This document shows positions 7,737 to 16,172 of a DNA stretch of 64,000 nt, piece after piece. The notes under the pieces were generated by a model that saw nothing but the letters and a program-made list of their open reading frames with translations, had not been told where the DNA came from and ran no database searches. Location of the stretch: NCBI RefSeq assembly GCF_024198215.1, contig NZ_JAKCFA010000003.1, forward strand, positions 1-64,000, given 5' to 3'. The translations under genes were made by a program, and so were the position numbers. Source of the stretch: Myxococcus qinghaiensis. Lineage in GTDB: Bacteria > Myxococcota > Myxococcia > Myxococcales > Myxococcaceae. How positions within the stretch are numbered: the stretch's first letter is position 1; every line of letters starts with the position of its first letter.

Positions 7737-9020
7737 TCAATCGTGTCGCTCGATGGGGACCTCCACGCCCGTGACCTCCCAGACGTTGCCCGCGGCAGAC
7801 AGCTGCGTCTGGGTGCTCACGAGCACGGCGCAGTCGTAGAACGTCCGGGCGCCGAAGACGTTGTTGCGCACCACCGCGCCTTGAAGGCTCGCGCCGCCCG
7901 CATGTCCCAGGTTCAAGATGCAGCTCCCACGGTCCAGCCGGTTGCGCTCCACCCTCACGTCGCGCGTGGGCCCGACCTGCTGGTTCACGAAGACCGCCGC
8001 GCCGATGTCTTCCCCCGGGCCATGCACGTTGCTGTCGTAGATGCCGATGTCGCGCCCCTCGAAGACAGCGATGCCGTACTGGGCGCCCACCGGGTCCAAC
8101 GCGTGGATCCACGAGGACTCCACCCGCGCGCCGGACCGCAGGCTCATCCCCACCACCACTCCGTGCACGTCGAGCCGGCGCGCGGTGAAGCCTCCGCCCA
8201 TCACCCCCCACTGGAGCGTCGAGGACTCCTCAGCGAAGACCTCGATGTCCTCCAGCAGGACGCCCGTCGCCCCTGAGACACTGATGATGCCGTCAATCTC
8301 GCGGGGCACCGGCGCGTGCACCACGCACCGGCGCACGGTGACGTCGTTCGCGCGGATGATGAGTCGACCGTGGATGTCCCGGTCCTCGAGCACGGCCCCC
8401 GGCGTGTCCAGCACGAGGTCTCCCTCATGCCGGACCAGGACAGCGCCCGCCGGGACGCCAGTGTTCAACGGGCCGGGAAGGTCCGGGTTGGCCCTGCAGG
8501 AGACGTTGGCGGGACAGGACTTGCACGCGCCGTCCTCGCACCGGAAGCCATCCGCGCAGTCGATGGGTTCGGCGCACAGGGGCTGCGTGAGCCCCAGGTC
8601 CTGGAGCGCGAAGAGCTGGCCGAAGCTCCGCGTCCCTTCACTCCAGGAACCCGCCAGCGGGGCCGGGAGGCCATCCCGGGTCATCCGGACCAGGGAGGCG
8701 GGACCACGGTGGCCCGGCGCCGACTCGGCGCGCATCTCCACCCGCGCGGGAACGGCGAGCGCCCGTGTCGAAGGCTCCAGGGCGTAGGTCGTCCCCACCG
8801 ACCAGCTCCGCGCCCCCAGTTCCCGGAGGGAGATGGTCTCCTCGCTCTGGAGCGCGCCCGGAGGAAGGGTCACCCGGAGGCGACCATCGCGGGAGGTGAC
8901 GGTGCCCCCTTCCCGTCCGATGACACGCACGTCGGGTCGCCCGCGTGCATCGAAGAGGCCTTCGCCACACGCGCACGCGAGCAGGCCCAGGGCCGCGACG
9001 AGGAGGACGTCACGCCTCAA
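7737..9020 (-). CDS. Beta-helix lipoprotein, last gene of the sigma/caspase operon
   Basis: The 427-residue protein begins at TTG 9020, which overlaps the TGA of the caspase gene (TTGA), indicating translational coupling. It has a lipoprotein signal (GLLACACGEG), a ZU5-like beta region (VIGREGGTVTSRDGRLRV, VTLPPGAL), a short Cys-rich insert (CADGFRCEDGACKSC) and then a right-handed beta-helix from about residue 185. That helix opens with NTGVPAGAVL, the phrase also found in the convergent gene at 6023-7708. It is probably displayed on the outer membrane as the end product of the operon. The ligand is unknown. Confidence 0.8.
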   Translation of the reverse strand: MRRDVLLVAALGLLACACGEGLFDARGRPDVRVIGREGGTVTSRDGRLRVTLPPGALQSEETISLRELGARSWSVGTTYALEPSTRALAVPARVEMRAESAPGHRGPASLVRMTRDGLPAPLAGSWSEGTRSFGQLFALQDLGLTQPLCAEPIDCADGFRCEDGACKSCPANVSCRANPDLPGPLNTGVPAGAVLVRHEGDLVLDTPGAVLEDRDIHGRLIIRANDVTVRRCVVHAPVPREIDGIISVSGATGVLLEDIEVFAEESSTLQWGVMGGGFTARRLDVHGVVVGMSLRSGARVESSWIHALDPVGAQYGIAVFEGRDIGIYDSNVHGPGEDIGAAVFVNQQVGPTRDVRVERNRLDRGSCILNLGHAGGASLQGAVVRNNVFGARTFYDCAVLVSTQTQLSAAGNVWEVTGVEVPIERHD

Positions 9021-10561
9021 AGTCGGAAGCCCAACCCGGTGACGACTTCGAACGCGGGCCGAATGACCGCGCCGTCATTCAGCTGGAACGAGGCGAGCTG
9101 TGCCTCCGCCTCGGAGACCCAGGAGACCCGTCCCCCAAGGGGCAGCGCATGCGAGAGCACCACCCCCGCGCGTCCGCGCAACGCCGTCCCCGCCGACGTG
9201 CCCGCCACCGACTGCCGGACCGCATCCGCACCCAGCCGGCCGCCGGCCTCGAGCCCCCGGACAGGAAGCCGCCAGAGCCACGCGGCATCCCCTCCCAGAC
9301 TCCGGAGCGCATAGGGCAGCCCGGAATCCTGCCCCCGGCCGTCCTGATATCTGGCGCGAAGCCTCAGTGTCTGGGAGGTCCCCATCGCGACATCCCCTCC
9401 CAGCAGCAGCGCGGGCGCGAGCCCCATGCCTCGGAGTGGAGGCGTGTTGAGACCGACCGCGGCGAGGACCTCCAGCTCCCATCCGACGGCCCCTCCGCCC
9501 TTCTCCCCGCGCTCGGCGAAAGGCCGCTGCGTCAGCGTGACGGTCGTGGCCATCCGCTCCTCCCCGCGCATGAGCGCGAAGGCACCGGTCCGGACATCGT
9601 CCGCGGTCGTGCGAATCAGCCGGTAGCTCCCGGCACGCAGCGCGAGCTGCTGTGGCCTCACCGGGTCCTCGCGGAGCTCCAGCACTTCGCCGAGCCCCTC
9701 GTCGCGCACGACGAGCCAGCGCCTGTCGGGCTCCGTCCCCGGGGCGAAGACGAGACGCGCGTCCGCGTGGCGCAGCTCGGCGAGCACGAGCTCCCCCTTC
9801 CCCTTCAGGTCCCAGGCATACGTCGGCCGCTGGGCGACGCCGGAGACCTCGGCCGTATGGGAGACAGTCTTCACATAGGCATAGCGATAGGCTTCCTGCA
9901 GCGTGACGCGACCGTCTCCATCCGCGTCCGCCGCGCCGCGAAGTCCGGCCGTCAGGTGGTGTGTGAAGAAGCTCCCGCGCAGCTCCGCGCTCTCGAGCGC
10001 GTTCTCCCCCGGGCCCGAGGACGCGAGGATGGCGGTCCCATCCGGGGACTCGTCGCTCATGACGTCGAGCGCGAAGCCGCCTGGACGGGCCTTCGCCCCC
10101 TTCGGGGTGATGAGCCCTCCGGACCTGCACGCATCCACGAACGCCAGTCGCACGTGCGCACGCGAGGCCCCCAGCAGCTTCCTCAGCTCCGCGAAGGTGA
10201 GGCTCTCGCTCCCCAGCTCCAGGCCCTGCTCCGTGGCATGCCCGGACCAGTAGAGGAGCAGCAGGTTTCGCCGCGAGGAGCCGCGGGCCGCCTCGGCGAT
10301 GCGCTGTTCAAGGGCACGCACCTCCGCGAGAAGCCGCGCACGCGTGGGCTGATGAAGCACGCGCACGTCCCCGCCGTGAAAGCCCCCGAGCTCCTTCAAC
10401 GTGTCCGCGAAGCGCGACGCGTCCGCCTCCGCGAAGCGCAGCCGCGCGTGGCCCTGTGCGCCCACGTTGCCGCCGACCACGAGGGCGAAGCGCCGCTCGG
10501 GCAACTGGGCTCGCGCGGAAGCCGCGAAGAAGAAGAAGACGAGCAACGCAAGCCGGCTCAT
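9017..10561 (-). CDS. Caspase-family protease with C-terminal beta-barrel-like domain
   Basis: The 514-residue protein begins at ATG 10561, overlapping the stop of the anti-sigma gene by ATGA. After a signal peptide (LALLVFFFFAASARA) comes a C14 caspase/metacaspase domain with catalytic His108 (YWSGHAT) and Cys145 (VDACRSGG), then an EF-hand-like loop (DADGDGRVTLQEAY). The last 150 residues are alternating-hydrophobic strands (LRLRARYQDGRG, GVVLSHALPLGGRVSW, FEVVTGLGFRL) like an outer-membrane barrel. The signal peptide implies that proteolysis happens in the envelope, not the cytosol. A longer frame to 11053 is ignored because it overlaps the real anti-sigma gene. Confidence 0.85.
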   Translation of the reverse strand: MSRLALLVFFFFAASARAQLPERRFALVVGGNVGAQGHARLRFAEADASRFADTLKELGGFHGGDVRVLHQPTRARLLAEVRALEQRIAEAARGSSRRNLLLLYWSGHATEQGLELGSESLTFAELRKLLGASRAHVRLAFVDACRSGGLITPKGAKARPGGFALDVMSDESPDGTAILASSGPGENALESAELRGSFFTHHLTAGLRGAADADGDGRVTLQEAYRYAYVKTVSHTAEVSGVAQRPTYAWDLKGKGELVLAELRHADARLVFAPGTEPDRRWLVVRDEGLGEVLELREDPVRPQQLALRAGSYRLIRTTADDVRTGAFALMRGEERMATTVTLTQRPFAERGEKGGGAVGWELEVLAAVGLNTPPLRGMGLAPALLLGGDVAMGTSQTLRLRARYQDGRGQDSGLPYALRSLGGDAAWLWRLPVRGLEAGGRLGADAVRQSVAGTSAGTALRGRAGVVLSHALPLGGRVSWVSEAEAQLASFQLNDGAVIRPAFEVVTGLGFRL

Positions 10562-11262
10562 GGAGCGCCGCGCTCGAGCAACACCGTGGCGGTCCGAGCG
10601 CCGGGGATGTGAACCGCCGTGGGGTCGCGCACCGGACTCCCCTGGAGGGCCTGCTCCACGACGGCCCAGCTCACGGGCTCCCGCGATATCACCGCCCAGA
10701 TACGCTCCGGTCCTTCCACCGCGTCGAGCACCGCGCTGCCCGGAAGCAGCTGAGCCCCGTCCACCGCGAGCGGCGTCGTCCCTTCCGCGGGCACGAGGCG
10801 GGAGACGGAGCCCGTCGAGTCGACGGAGGCAATCCAGACAAAGGCCGCGGAGCCCGGCGCCACCTGGAAGCGGAGCGCCTCTCCCGGTCGCACCCGCTCC
10901 CCCTGGGACGCGGCGCGCGGCGCGCCCTGCCCTCCGATGTAGACGGTGAGCTCCTCGCCCTTGGTCGCGTAGCGCGGAGCCTCCGGCGACGGGGAGTGGA
11001 GGATGAATAGAGCGGCCGCGGCGAGGGCGGCTATCGGCAGCAGCGGCGCCCATCGCCTCAGCGGCGAGGACCTGGCCTGGGCCTTCGCCATCCAGCGAGG
11101 GTTCTCACGGGCAAACGCGCGCGCGGCCTCCGCGGCGGACCGCTCCCAGGCCTGACAATGGGCGCACCCGACGATGTGCCGGGCGGTGGCGGGATTCGCG
11201 TCGAGCAGATGCTCCTCGAGCGCGAGGTCGCTCGGGCACTGCGCCGTGCGTGCTGCGTTCAT
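10558..11262 (-). CDS. Anti-sigma factor: zinc finger, membrane segment, DUF4384
   Basis: The 234-residue protein begins at ATG 11262, overlapping the stop of the sigma gene (ATGA). The N-terminus holds the HxxxCxxC zinc-binding anti-sigma motif (His29, Cys33, Cys36). One membrane helix lies at about 71-88. The periplasmic part resembles DUF4384 (EELTVYIGG, GEALRFQVAPG, ASVDSTGSVSRLVPAEG). It should hold the ECF factor inactive at the membrane and respond to an envelope signal. It is co-transcribed and probably translationally coupled with both neighbours. Confidence 0.85.
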   Translation of the reverse strand: MNAARTAQCPSDLALEEHLLDANPATARHIVGCAHCQAWERSAAEAARAFARENPRWMAKAQARSSPLRRWAPLLPIAALAAAALFILHSPSPEAPRYATKGEELTVYIGGQGAPRAASQGERVRPGEALRFQVAPGSAAFVWIASVDSTGSVSRLVPAEGTTPLAVDGAQLLPGSAVLDAVEGPERIWAVISREPVSWAVVEQALQGSPVRDPTAVHIPGARTATVLLERGAP

Positions 11263-11744
11263 TCGAAGACCCCGCGGCGGGCGTTCGCCAGGAAGAGCTG
11301 GATGCGCTTGCCGACCGTCTTGCGTGAGAGGCTGAGCAGCTCGGCCGCCTCCTCCTGGGAGTGGCCGTCGACGAGCACGAGCCACGCGACCATCCGCTCG
11401 TGCTCCGTGGCACAGGAGAGCGCCTTGAGCGCCATCTGCCGGTCGGCCACCTCCGCGAAGCTGTCCGTGGGCCCGGGGGCGTCGTGGTTCAGCTCCGCCC
11501 CGCTCGCCGTCTCCCAGGCATCGTCGCGAAGCTGGGCGAAACACACCCGTGTCGCGACGACGTAGACCCAGCGCAGCTGTTCGGGCTCCGGAGGAAGCCG
11601 GGAGCGATGACGCACCAGCTGCATGTAGACCTTCTGACAGGCATCCGCGGCCTCGTCGGGATTGCGCAGAATCTTCAGACAACGGCGGTAGATGGCCGGT
11701 CCAAGCCTGCGGCAAATTTCACTGAGGGCATCACCGTCGCGCAT
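11259..11744 (-). CDS. ECF-type RNA polymerase sigma factor
   Basis: The 161 residues hold region 2 (AIYRRCLKILRNPDEAADACQ, with a core-binding-like helix) and region 4 (GHSQEEAAELLSLSRKTVGK, a helix-turn-helix for the -35 element). ATG 11744 gives the usual compact ECF size; the frame stays open to 11924, so a longer N-terminus is possible. It is the first of four overlapping genes, and anti-sigma, caspase and beta-helix lipoprotein follow. It probably drives its own operon and perhaps other envelope genes; the promoter cannot be identified with confidence. Confidence 0.85.
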   Translation of the reverse strand: MRDGDALSEICRRLGPAIYRRCLKILRNPDEAADACQKVYMQLVRHRSRLPPEPEQLRWVYVVATRVCFAQLRDDAWETASGAELNHDAPGPTDSFAEVADRQMALKALSCATEHERMVAWLVLVDGHSQEEAAELLSLSRKTVGKRIQLFLANARRGVFE

Positions 11745-12072
11745 CAGGGAAATCCAACGAGGAGGAGAAGGACGGCTATCACGGCGACGCCGAGCGTACA
11801 CCCAGCCTCCAAGCAGCGGAAGCCGGAGCAGCAGGGGCACAGGCCCATCAGCACCTGGGACGCCGAGCCGACTCCAACACCAATCAATCTCCCAACAGGA
11901 TGGCGTCTGCCACTGGCGCTTCACATGGTGCGTCTCCCTCCGCGCCGCCGGCCGTCAGACGTCTGTTGACGTGGGGTGGACACTAGGCGCAACGCGTCAG
12001 GAGGGTAACGCTTGACCAGGCCCCGGACCCGCAGTTGGATTCAAGGGCTACAATTGCAACGGGGTTTCCATC
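11745..12072. other. Divergent intergenic region between sigma operon and small lipoprotein gene
   Basis: About 330 bases hold the promoters of both divergent units. A perfect 10-bp palindrome, CAGACGTCTG, lies at 11956-11965. I found no convincing -35/-10 pair. The left 180 bases could be coding if the sigma gene starts further upstream. Confidence 0.4.
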
Positions 12073-12327
12073 ATGGTTCTTCGTGTAATGGCGCTCGCAG
12101 CTCTCGTTTCCATCATTGGCTGTGGCGGAGCAGAAGTCGCGGAGGGCACCGAGACCGGCGCCCTTCCCGAGCAGGAAGTGTCCGCCCAGGCCGCCACCTG
12201 CGAGTCCCTCCAGGGCAGGTTCTGCAGCCCGGAAACGGAGATTGGCTGTACCTTCGCCAATGGCACTCCGGGTTATTGTATCTGCCAGGCCATTCCCCAC
12301 AACAATTGGGTCTGTCTGAGAGACTGA
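12073..12327 (+). CDS. Small Cys-rich lipoprotein
   Basis: The 84-residue protein has signal and lipobox ALVSIIGCGG, an acidic linker (EGTETGALPEQE) and a compact domain with six cysteines (TCESLQGRFCSPETEIGC, GYCICQ, WVCLRD). The layout is the same as the lipoprotein at 2679-2984, but the sequence differs. It is probably a disulphide-stapled surface or secreted module; the function is unknown. It ends 8 bases before a strong terminator hairpin. Confidence 0.75.
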   Translation: MVLRVMALAALVSIIGCGGAEVAEGTETGALPEQEVSAQAATCESLQGRFCSPETEIGCTFANGTPGYCICQAIPHNNWVCLRD

Positions 12328-12335
12328 GAATCACG

Positions 12336-12366
12336 GCCGGGCCTGGAAAGACTCTCCGGGCCCGGC
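12336..12366 (+). terminator. Rho-independent terminator, copy 2 of repeated hairpin
   Basis: The stem 12336-12347/12355-12366 is 12 bp with one G-U pair, has loop AAGACTC, and is followed by TGTCTGTTT. It lies 8 bases after the stop of the small lipoprotein gene. Stem and right flank are nearly identical to 2608-2674. Confidence 0.8.
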
Positions 12367-12396
12367 TGTCTGTTTGGGATTCAGGACAGCGGAAGC

Positions 12397-13314
12397 TCAG
12401 ACCACGTCCACCGGGACGGTCTGCATGAAGGGCACCTGGAGGTCCGTGGGGCGCATCAGCTCGGGGCGTCCCCCCGGGGTGCCACCATTCTTGAAGGCGT
12501 TGAGCTGACCCGCGAGGGTCCACTGTCCCGGCCGATTATCAGTCCCCTGGGAGTAGTGGATGAAGGGCGTGGCGCCCGTCGGGTCGCCGTGCTTGCCGGT
12601 GGGGTGCGAATAGTCGCTGGGCGTCAGGCTCCCGGCCGGCTTGAGGTTCGGGTGCTGCGAGAGGAAGCCGTCCAGCTCCGCCTTGCCGTTCCTCGAGTAG
12701 TCCGCGTGGTGCAGAAAGGACAGGTTGTTGGCCTTCGTGTCGTGCAGGGCATGGATGGCGCAACCGTTCAGCGCGCCCGTCACCACCGAGGTCGGCTCGC
12801 CCGGACGCGGATGCAGCGGCACCCCCTGGATGCCCGCGAACTTGCCCTCGCCCGTGGAGAGGTAGTGCATGTAGTGCGCAGGGATGCCCTGACCACCGGC
12901 GGGCGAGACAGACAGGTTCGTGTTGCCCTGGTGCTGGTGGGCATTGAGCGTCACCTTCGAGTCACTGGCGTTGACGAAGGGCTTCTGGGCGGTGGGGAGG
13001 GCCACTCCCTGGGGCGCGCCGCCCGGGAACATGTTGTAGGCGTTCAGGACGTTCTGCCCCGAGTAGCCCAGCGGGTTCGCACCGAACGACGAGGTGACGT
13101 CCTTGCCCGGCTGCTTCGTGGGCGGGGTGCTCACCTTGTCCGTGGAGGGCGTGCTGCCCTGCGCGTCGAACCCGTCCTTGATGGGGCCCGGCTTGGACGT
13201 GGGCTTCGACTCCACCGGCGGAGGGGCGCTTGGCTTGTTCGTCCCGCTCCCGGAGGAAGAGGGGCTCTTGGGCACGGAGGGGCTCTTGAAGCCGCCGAAC
13301 TTGATGCCTTTCAT
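12397..13314 (-). CDS. Unknown protein, possible CNF/BLF1-type deamidase toxin
   Basis: The 305 residues start at ATG 13314. Residues 1-95 are a Ser/Pro/Lys-rich disordered leader (SPSVPKSPSSSGSGTNKPSA) without a signal peptide. The rest is a compact domain in which VTGALNGCAIHAL is followed 17-18 residues after the Cys by SFLHHADYS. A GC motif at a turn followed by a His about 15 residues later is the Cys-His arrangement of CNF1- and BLF1-like glutamine deamidases, so a toxin that modifies a target protein is possible. This is inference from a motif only. The gene is single and convergent with the lipoprotein gene; no immunity-like neighbour is obvious. Confidence 0.55.
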   Translation of the reverse strand: MKGIKFGGFKSPSVPKSPSSSGSGTNKPSAPPPVESKPTSKPGPIKDGFDAQGSTPSTDKVSTPPTKQPGKDVTSSFGANPLGYSGQNVLNAYNMFPGGAPQGVALPTAQKPFVNASDSKVTLNAHQHQGNTNLSVSPAGGQGIPAHYMHYLSTGEGKFAGIQGVPLHPRPGEPTSVVTGALNGCAIHALHDTKANNLSFLHHADYSRNGKAELDGFLSQHPNLKPAGSLTPSDYSHPTGKHGDPTGATPFIHYSQGTDNRPGQWTLAGQLNAFKNGGTPGGRPELMRPTDLQVPFMQTVPVDVV

Positions 13315-13586
13315 GGGAGGGATTCCTGTCGTCGATGGGGTTGGGGATTCACTGGGGGAAGCTGACTCAACCCATAAGCAACCCCCGGGCCAGACCCTGA
13401 GCCAGCAGCGCCCGACGAAGGAGTTCCAGTCAATCCCAGCGTTTACGGGGGCGACCCTGGAGACAAGGCCCTGCCCGAAGGCGCGCGACCTGGTGACGGG
13501 AGTTCGTGCCCTGATGAGTCCCGTCATCACCCCGGTCGCCCACTTCGCCCCTCCAGGCCCCTTGCCTCCAAGGCCGCGCCTCACGC

Positions 13587-14255
13587 TCAGGAGTCCGAGC
13601 GCGTCTCGGGGCCGAGAATCGACACATTCGTCTCCACGGGGTGCTTCGCTATCTTGAGGTGGTTCGCGGGAAAGTCAGGGTCCGCGAACCCCAAAGACAG
13701 TCCACAGAGGATGACGAGCTCCTCTGGGATTGAAAGCTCACGGCGGATGACTTCGGGATACGTCGTCAACGCGGCCTGGACACAGGTTCCGATACCGCGC
13801 GCAGTCAGCCCCAGGACCAGCGTCTGAAGGTACATGCCGACGCCCACCGCATCCACGAGTCCGAGCTCCCGGTGCATGCACAGGATGCCGACCATGGGCG
13901 CGCCGAAGAACTCGTAGTTGCGCCGCGAGGCCAGCGCCCTTCCAGCATCATCGTCGCGGGCGACGCCCATCGCTCCGTAGACGATGGCCCCCAGCTCGCG
14001 GCGATGCGCCCGAAAGGACGGTGGCAACGGGGCCAGCTCGCGCGGCTGGGCGTTCACCTCCGCCATGAGCGCCTGGCGCAGTTGCTCCGTGCGCTCGCCC
14101 TCCGTGAGGAAGAGACGCCAGGGTTGGATGTTCGAGTTGGAGGGCGCGAGCTGCGCGAGAGACAGTGCCTCGTCGAGCAGTTCGCGAGGAATCGGAGTGG
14201 GGAGAAAGCGGCGAGTCGAGCAGCGGCTTCGGACGATTTCCTCGAAATCAAACAT
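13587..14255 (-). CDS. Nitroreductase family protein
   Basis: The 222 residues match FMN-dependent nitroreductases. The N-terminal RSRCSTRRFLPTPIP carries the RRSxRxF-like flavin-binding start, followed by LAQLAPSNSNIQPWR (APSxxNxQPW). The C-terminal half contains LTARGIGTCVQAAL (GLGtC-like), ELVILCGLSLGFAD and an ETN-like end. Such enzymes reduce nitro groups or quinones with NAD(P)H as homodimers. The gene is single, followed by 270 bases before the next minus-strand gene. The length is normal. Confidence 0.9.
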   Translation of the reverse strand: MFDFEEIVRSRCSTRRFLPTPIPRELLDEALSLAQLAPSNSNIQPWRLFLTEGERTEQLRQALMAEVNAQPRELAPLPPSFRAHRRELGAIVYGAMGVARDDDAGRALASRRNYEFFGAPMVGILCMHRELGLVDAVGVGMYLQTLVLGLTARGIGTCVQAALTTYPEVIRRELSIPEELVILCGLSLGFADPDFPANHLKIAKHPVETNVSILGPETRSDS

Positions 14256-14476
14256 GATGACTCTTCAGACCGGGCGCAGAGGTGTTGGTGACTCGCGGGT
14301 GAGCCCGGGTTCCTGGACAGCGGCTCATATCACCCAGCCAGTCCATCGCGCGGTCCGCGGCAAGGATGCACCAAGTAGGTTTGTCATGAATTTCCAGGTA
14401 AGCTTGTTCAGATACTCCTGTTTGTCCTAGGCTCATGGGGAGGGCTCACAACTCCTTCTCCATCCAGGACAGTCCC

Positions 14477-16000
14477 ATGCTGGTTTCCCAGCCACCGCCC
14501 CCCCCGACCGCCAGTCCCCTCGTTGCCCGCGCGCTCTTCCTGGCGATGCTCGTGCTGACCGTCGGCGTGTCGGCCTGCCTCGCGCAGGACGAGAGCGCCG
14601 GGAGCACGGAGCAGTGGCGCGAAGGGATGTCGACCGGAGACGAGGAGGAGCCCGAGTCCTGCGAGGAGTGTGACGGAGGCCCTGACGCCGGGGACGCGGG
14701 AGATGCGGGTGACGCCGGAGACGCGGGCTGTGATCCGCCTGAGCAGGCGTTCACCGAGACCCCCACCTGTGAGGACGACGCGGGGGTGGACGCAGGCGCG
14801 GATGCGGGCGCCGACGCAGGCACCGGCACCGATGCGGGCCGCGACGCGGGTTCGGACGGCGGTGGTGGCGGCGGTGGTGGTGGTGGTTCAGACGCGGGTT
14901 CGGACGGAGGCGCCGACGCGGGTGCGGACGGCGGGCGGGACGCGGGGACGGGGCCCGGTGTCGATGCAGGCTCCGACGCGGGGACCGACGCGGGCGCCGC
15001 CCTGGCCGAGTGGTCGACAGTGCAAGCCTCATTCGCGCCCCTGGCCCCGCCTGCTCCCACTCCCGTCCTGAACCCCACGCCAACCACGGCGGGTGACCGG
15101 ACGAATGGCGCGGAGCGCTCTCGGATGCGCATGCGCTGTGGAATGTGCGAGCTCCGGCCTAGAGGGCCCATCGACCCGAACAAGGTGCCCCACATCTCCG
15201 TGCATGGCATTGGCGCCGGCCCCGAGGTGATGGACCCGGCCATCAACAACTTCCCGCCCAATGCGCAGGTCTACGACTTCTTCTACCCGGACAACCGGCA
15301 CCCCATGGAGACGGCGGACTGCCTGCGCAACGCCATCATTCAGGCGCGGGGAGCGCACTCGGGGACGACCGTGCAGGTGGTGGCGCATTCACTCGGCGCC
15401 ATCATCGCGACGGGCGCGGACCACTCGCTCGCGGACCCGGAGTGGATGCCGACGGAGGTCCCCACCAACTGCGGGTTCATGAAGAAGGTGCGCGGCCGGC
15501 ATCGCAATGGCTTCGTGCTGGAGCCGGCGCCCAGCCCGAGTCAGCTCGATCTCCGGATGACGTTGATCGACCCGCCCTTCCAGGGGTTCACGGATGCGCC
15601 GCTGATTGTCTCCGACTGCGTGCCCGGACCGGGAGACCTCACCGCGGGCAGCGCGCTCATGCAGACGCTGAACACCCGGCCCACCTACTCCAGGCAACGC
15701 AGGGTGTTCTATGCCAACCGCGCGAACGATGACAAAGCCCGTGACCTCACCGAGTTCGATGACGCGGACCTGGAGCTGATCTGCAAGGCCATCCGAGGGG
15801 AGACCGTGCGCACCCGGAAGTTCGGCCTCATCAACGCGTGGAACGCCGTCAAGAACCTGCGGGGGCCAGGGGGGAAGAAGCTCAAGGACGCCCTGGGCTG
15901 CGGTGGCTGCTCCGCGGCGCGCATCAAGGAGCTTGCAGGGCAGGTCGCGCCCCGGTTGCCGGGTGACCACACCGAAGTCATCGAAGAAGTCACCTTCTGA
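14477..16000 (+). CDS. Secreted lipase-like alpha/beta hydrolase with DAG-rich linker
   Basis: The 507-residue protein starts at ATG 14477 (an in-frame ATG at 14435 is the alternative). A hydrophobic signal (FLAMLVLTVGVSACLA) has a lipobox-like SAC. About residues 55-190 are a low-complexity linker of repeated DAG/DAGADAG units with a poly-Gly run. The hydrolase domain has ISVHGIGAG (oxyanion region) and nucleophile motif VVAHSLGA, with candidate acid and His further on (FANR… region, DHTEV near the end). Lipases of this type act on lipid esters of membranes. It is convergent with a Ulp1-type protease gene. A phage-tail or T6SS role cannot be shown. Confidence 0.75.
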   Translation: MLVSQPPPPPTASPLVARALFLAMLVLTVGVSACLAQDESAGSTEQWREGMSTGDEEEPESCEECDGGPDAGDAGDAGDAGDAGCDPPEQAFTETPTCEDDAGVDAGADAGADAGTGTDAGRDAGSDGGGGGGGGGGSDAGSDGGADAGADGGRDAGTGPGVDAGSDAGTDAGAALAEWSTVQASFAPLAPPAPTPVLNPTPTTAGDRTNGAERSRMRMRCGMCELRPRGPIDPNKVPHISVHGIGAGPEVMDPAINNFPPNAQVYDFFYPDNRHPMETADCLRNAIIQARGAHSGTTVQVVAHSLGAIIATGADHSLADPEWMPTEVPTNCGFMKKVRGRHRNGFVLEPAPSPSQLDLRMTLIDPPFQGFTDAPLIVSDCVPGPGDLTAGSALMQTLNTRPTYSRQRRVFYANRANDDKARDLTEFDDADLELICKAIRGETVRTRKFGLINAWNAVKNLRGPGGKKLKDALGCGGCSAARIKELAGQVAPRLPGDHTEVIEEVTF

Positions 16001-16172
16001 CCCATCGAAGCGCGCGCTCGCCGATGGAATCGGCGCACCGGACCCCGAGCGCAGCGGAGCGTGCCACGCGCGACTCTCCGAGCTGCTGCACGCCAATGTC
16101 CTGGAGCTGGAGGCCCGGAAGCTCGTGGAGGAGAGCCAGGGCTCTGGCTTCGGCCCGCCCCCTGTATTCCCG

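Noticed and set aside
14690-15000. DAG-repeat region considered as a CRISPR or DNA repeat array
   Set aside because: The periodic GACGCGGG units are in-frame codons of a low-complexity linker within the lipase-like gene, with no regular spacer length.
16001-16172. Open frame ARLSELLHANVLELEARKLVEE between convergent genes
   Set aside because: It has coding-like composition but no start, and it runs into the antisense of the protease gene; it is too short to support.
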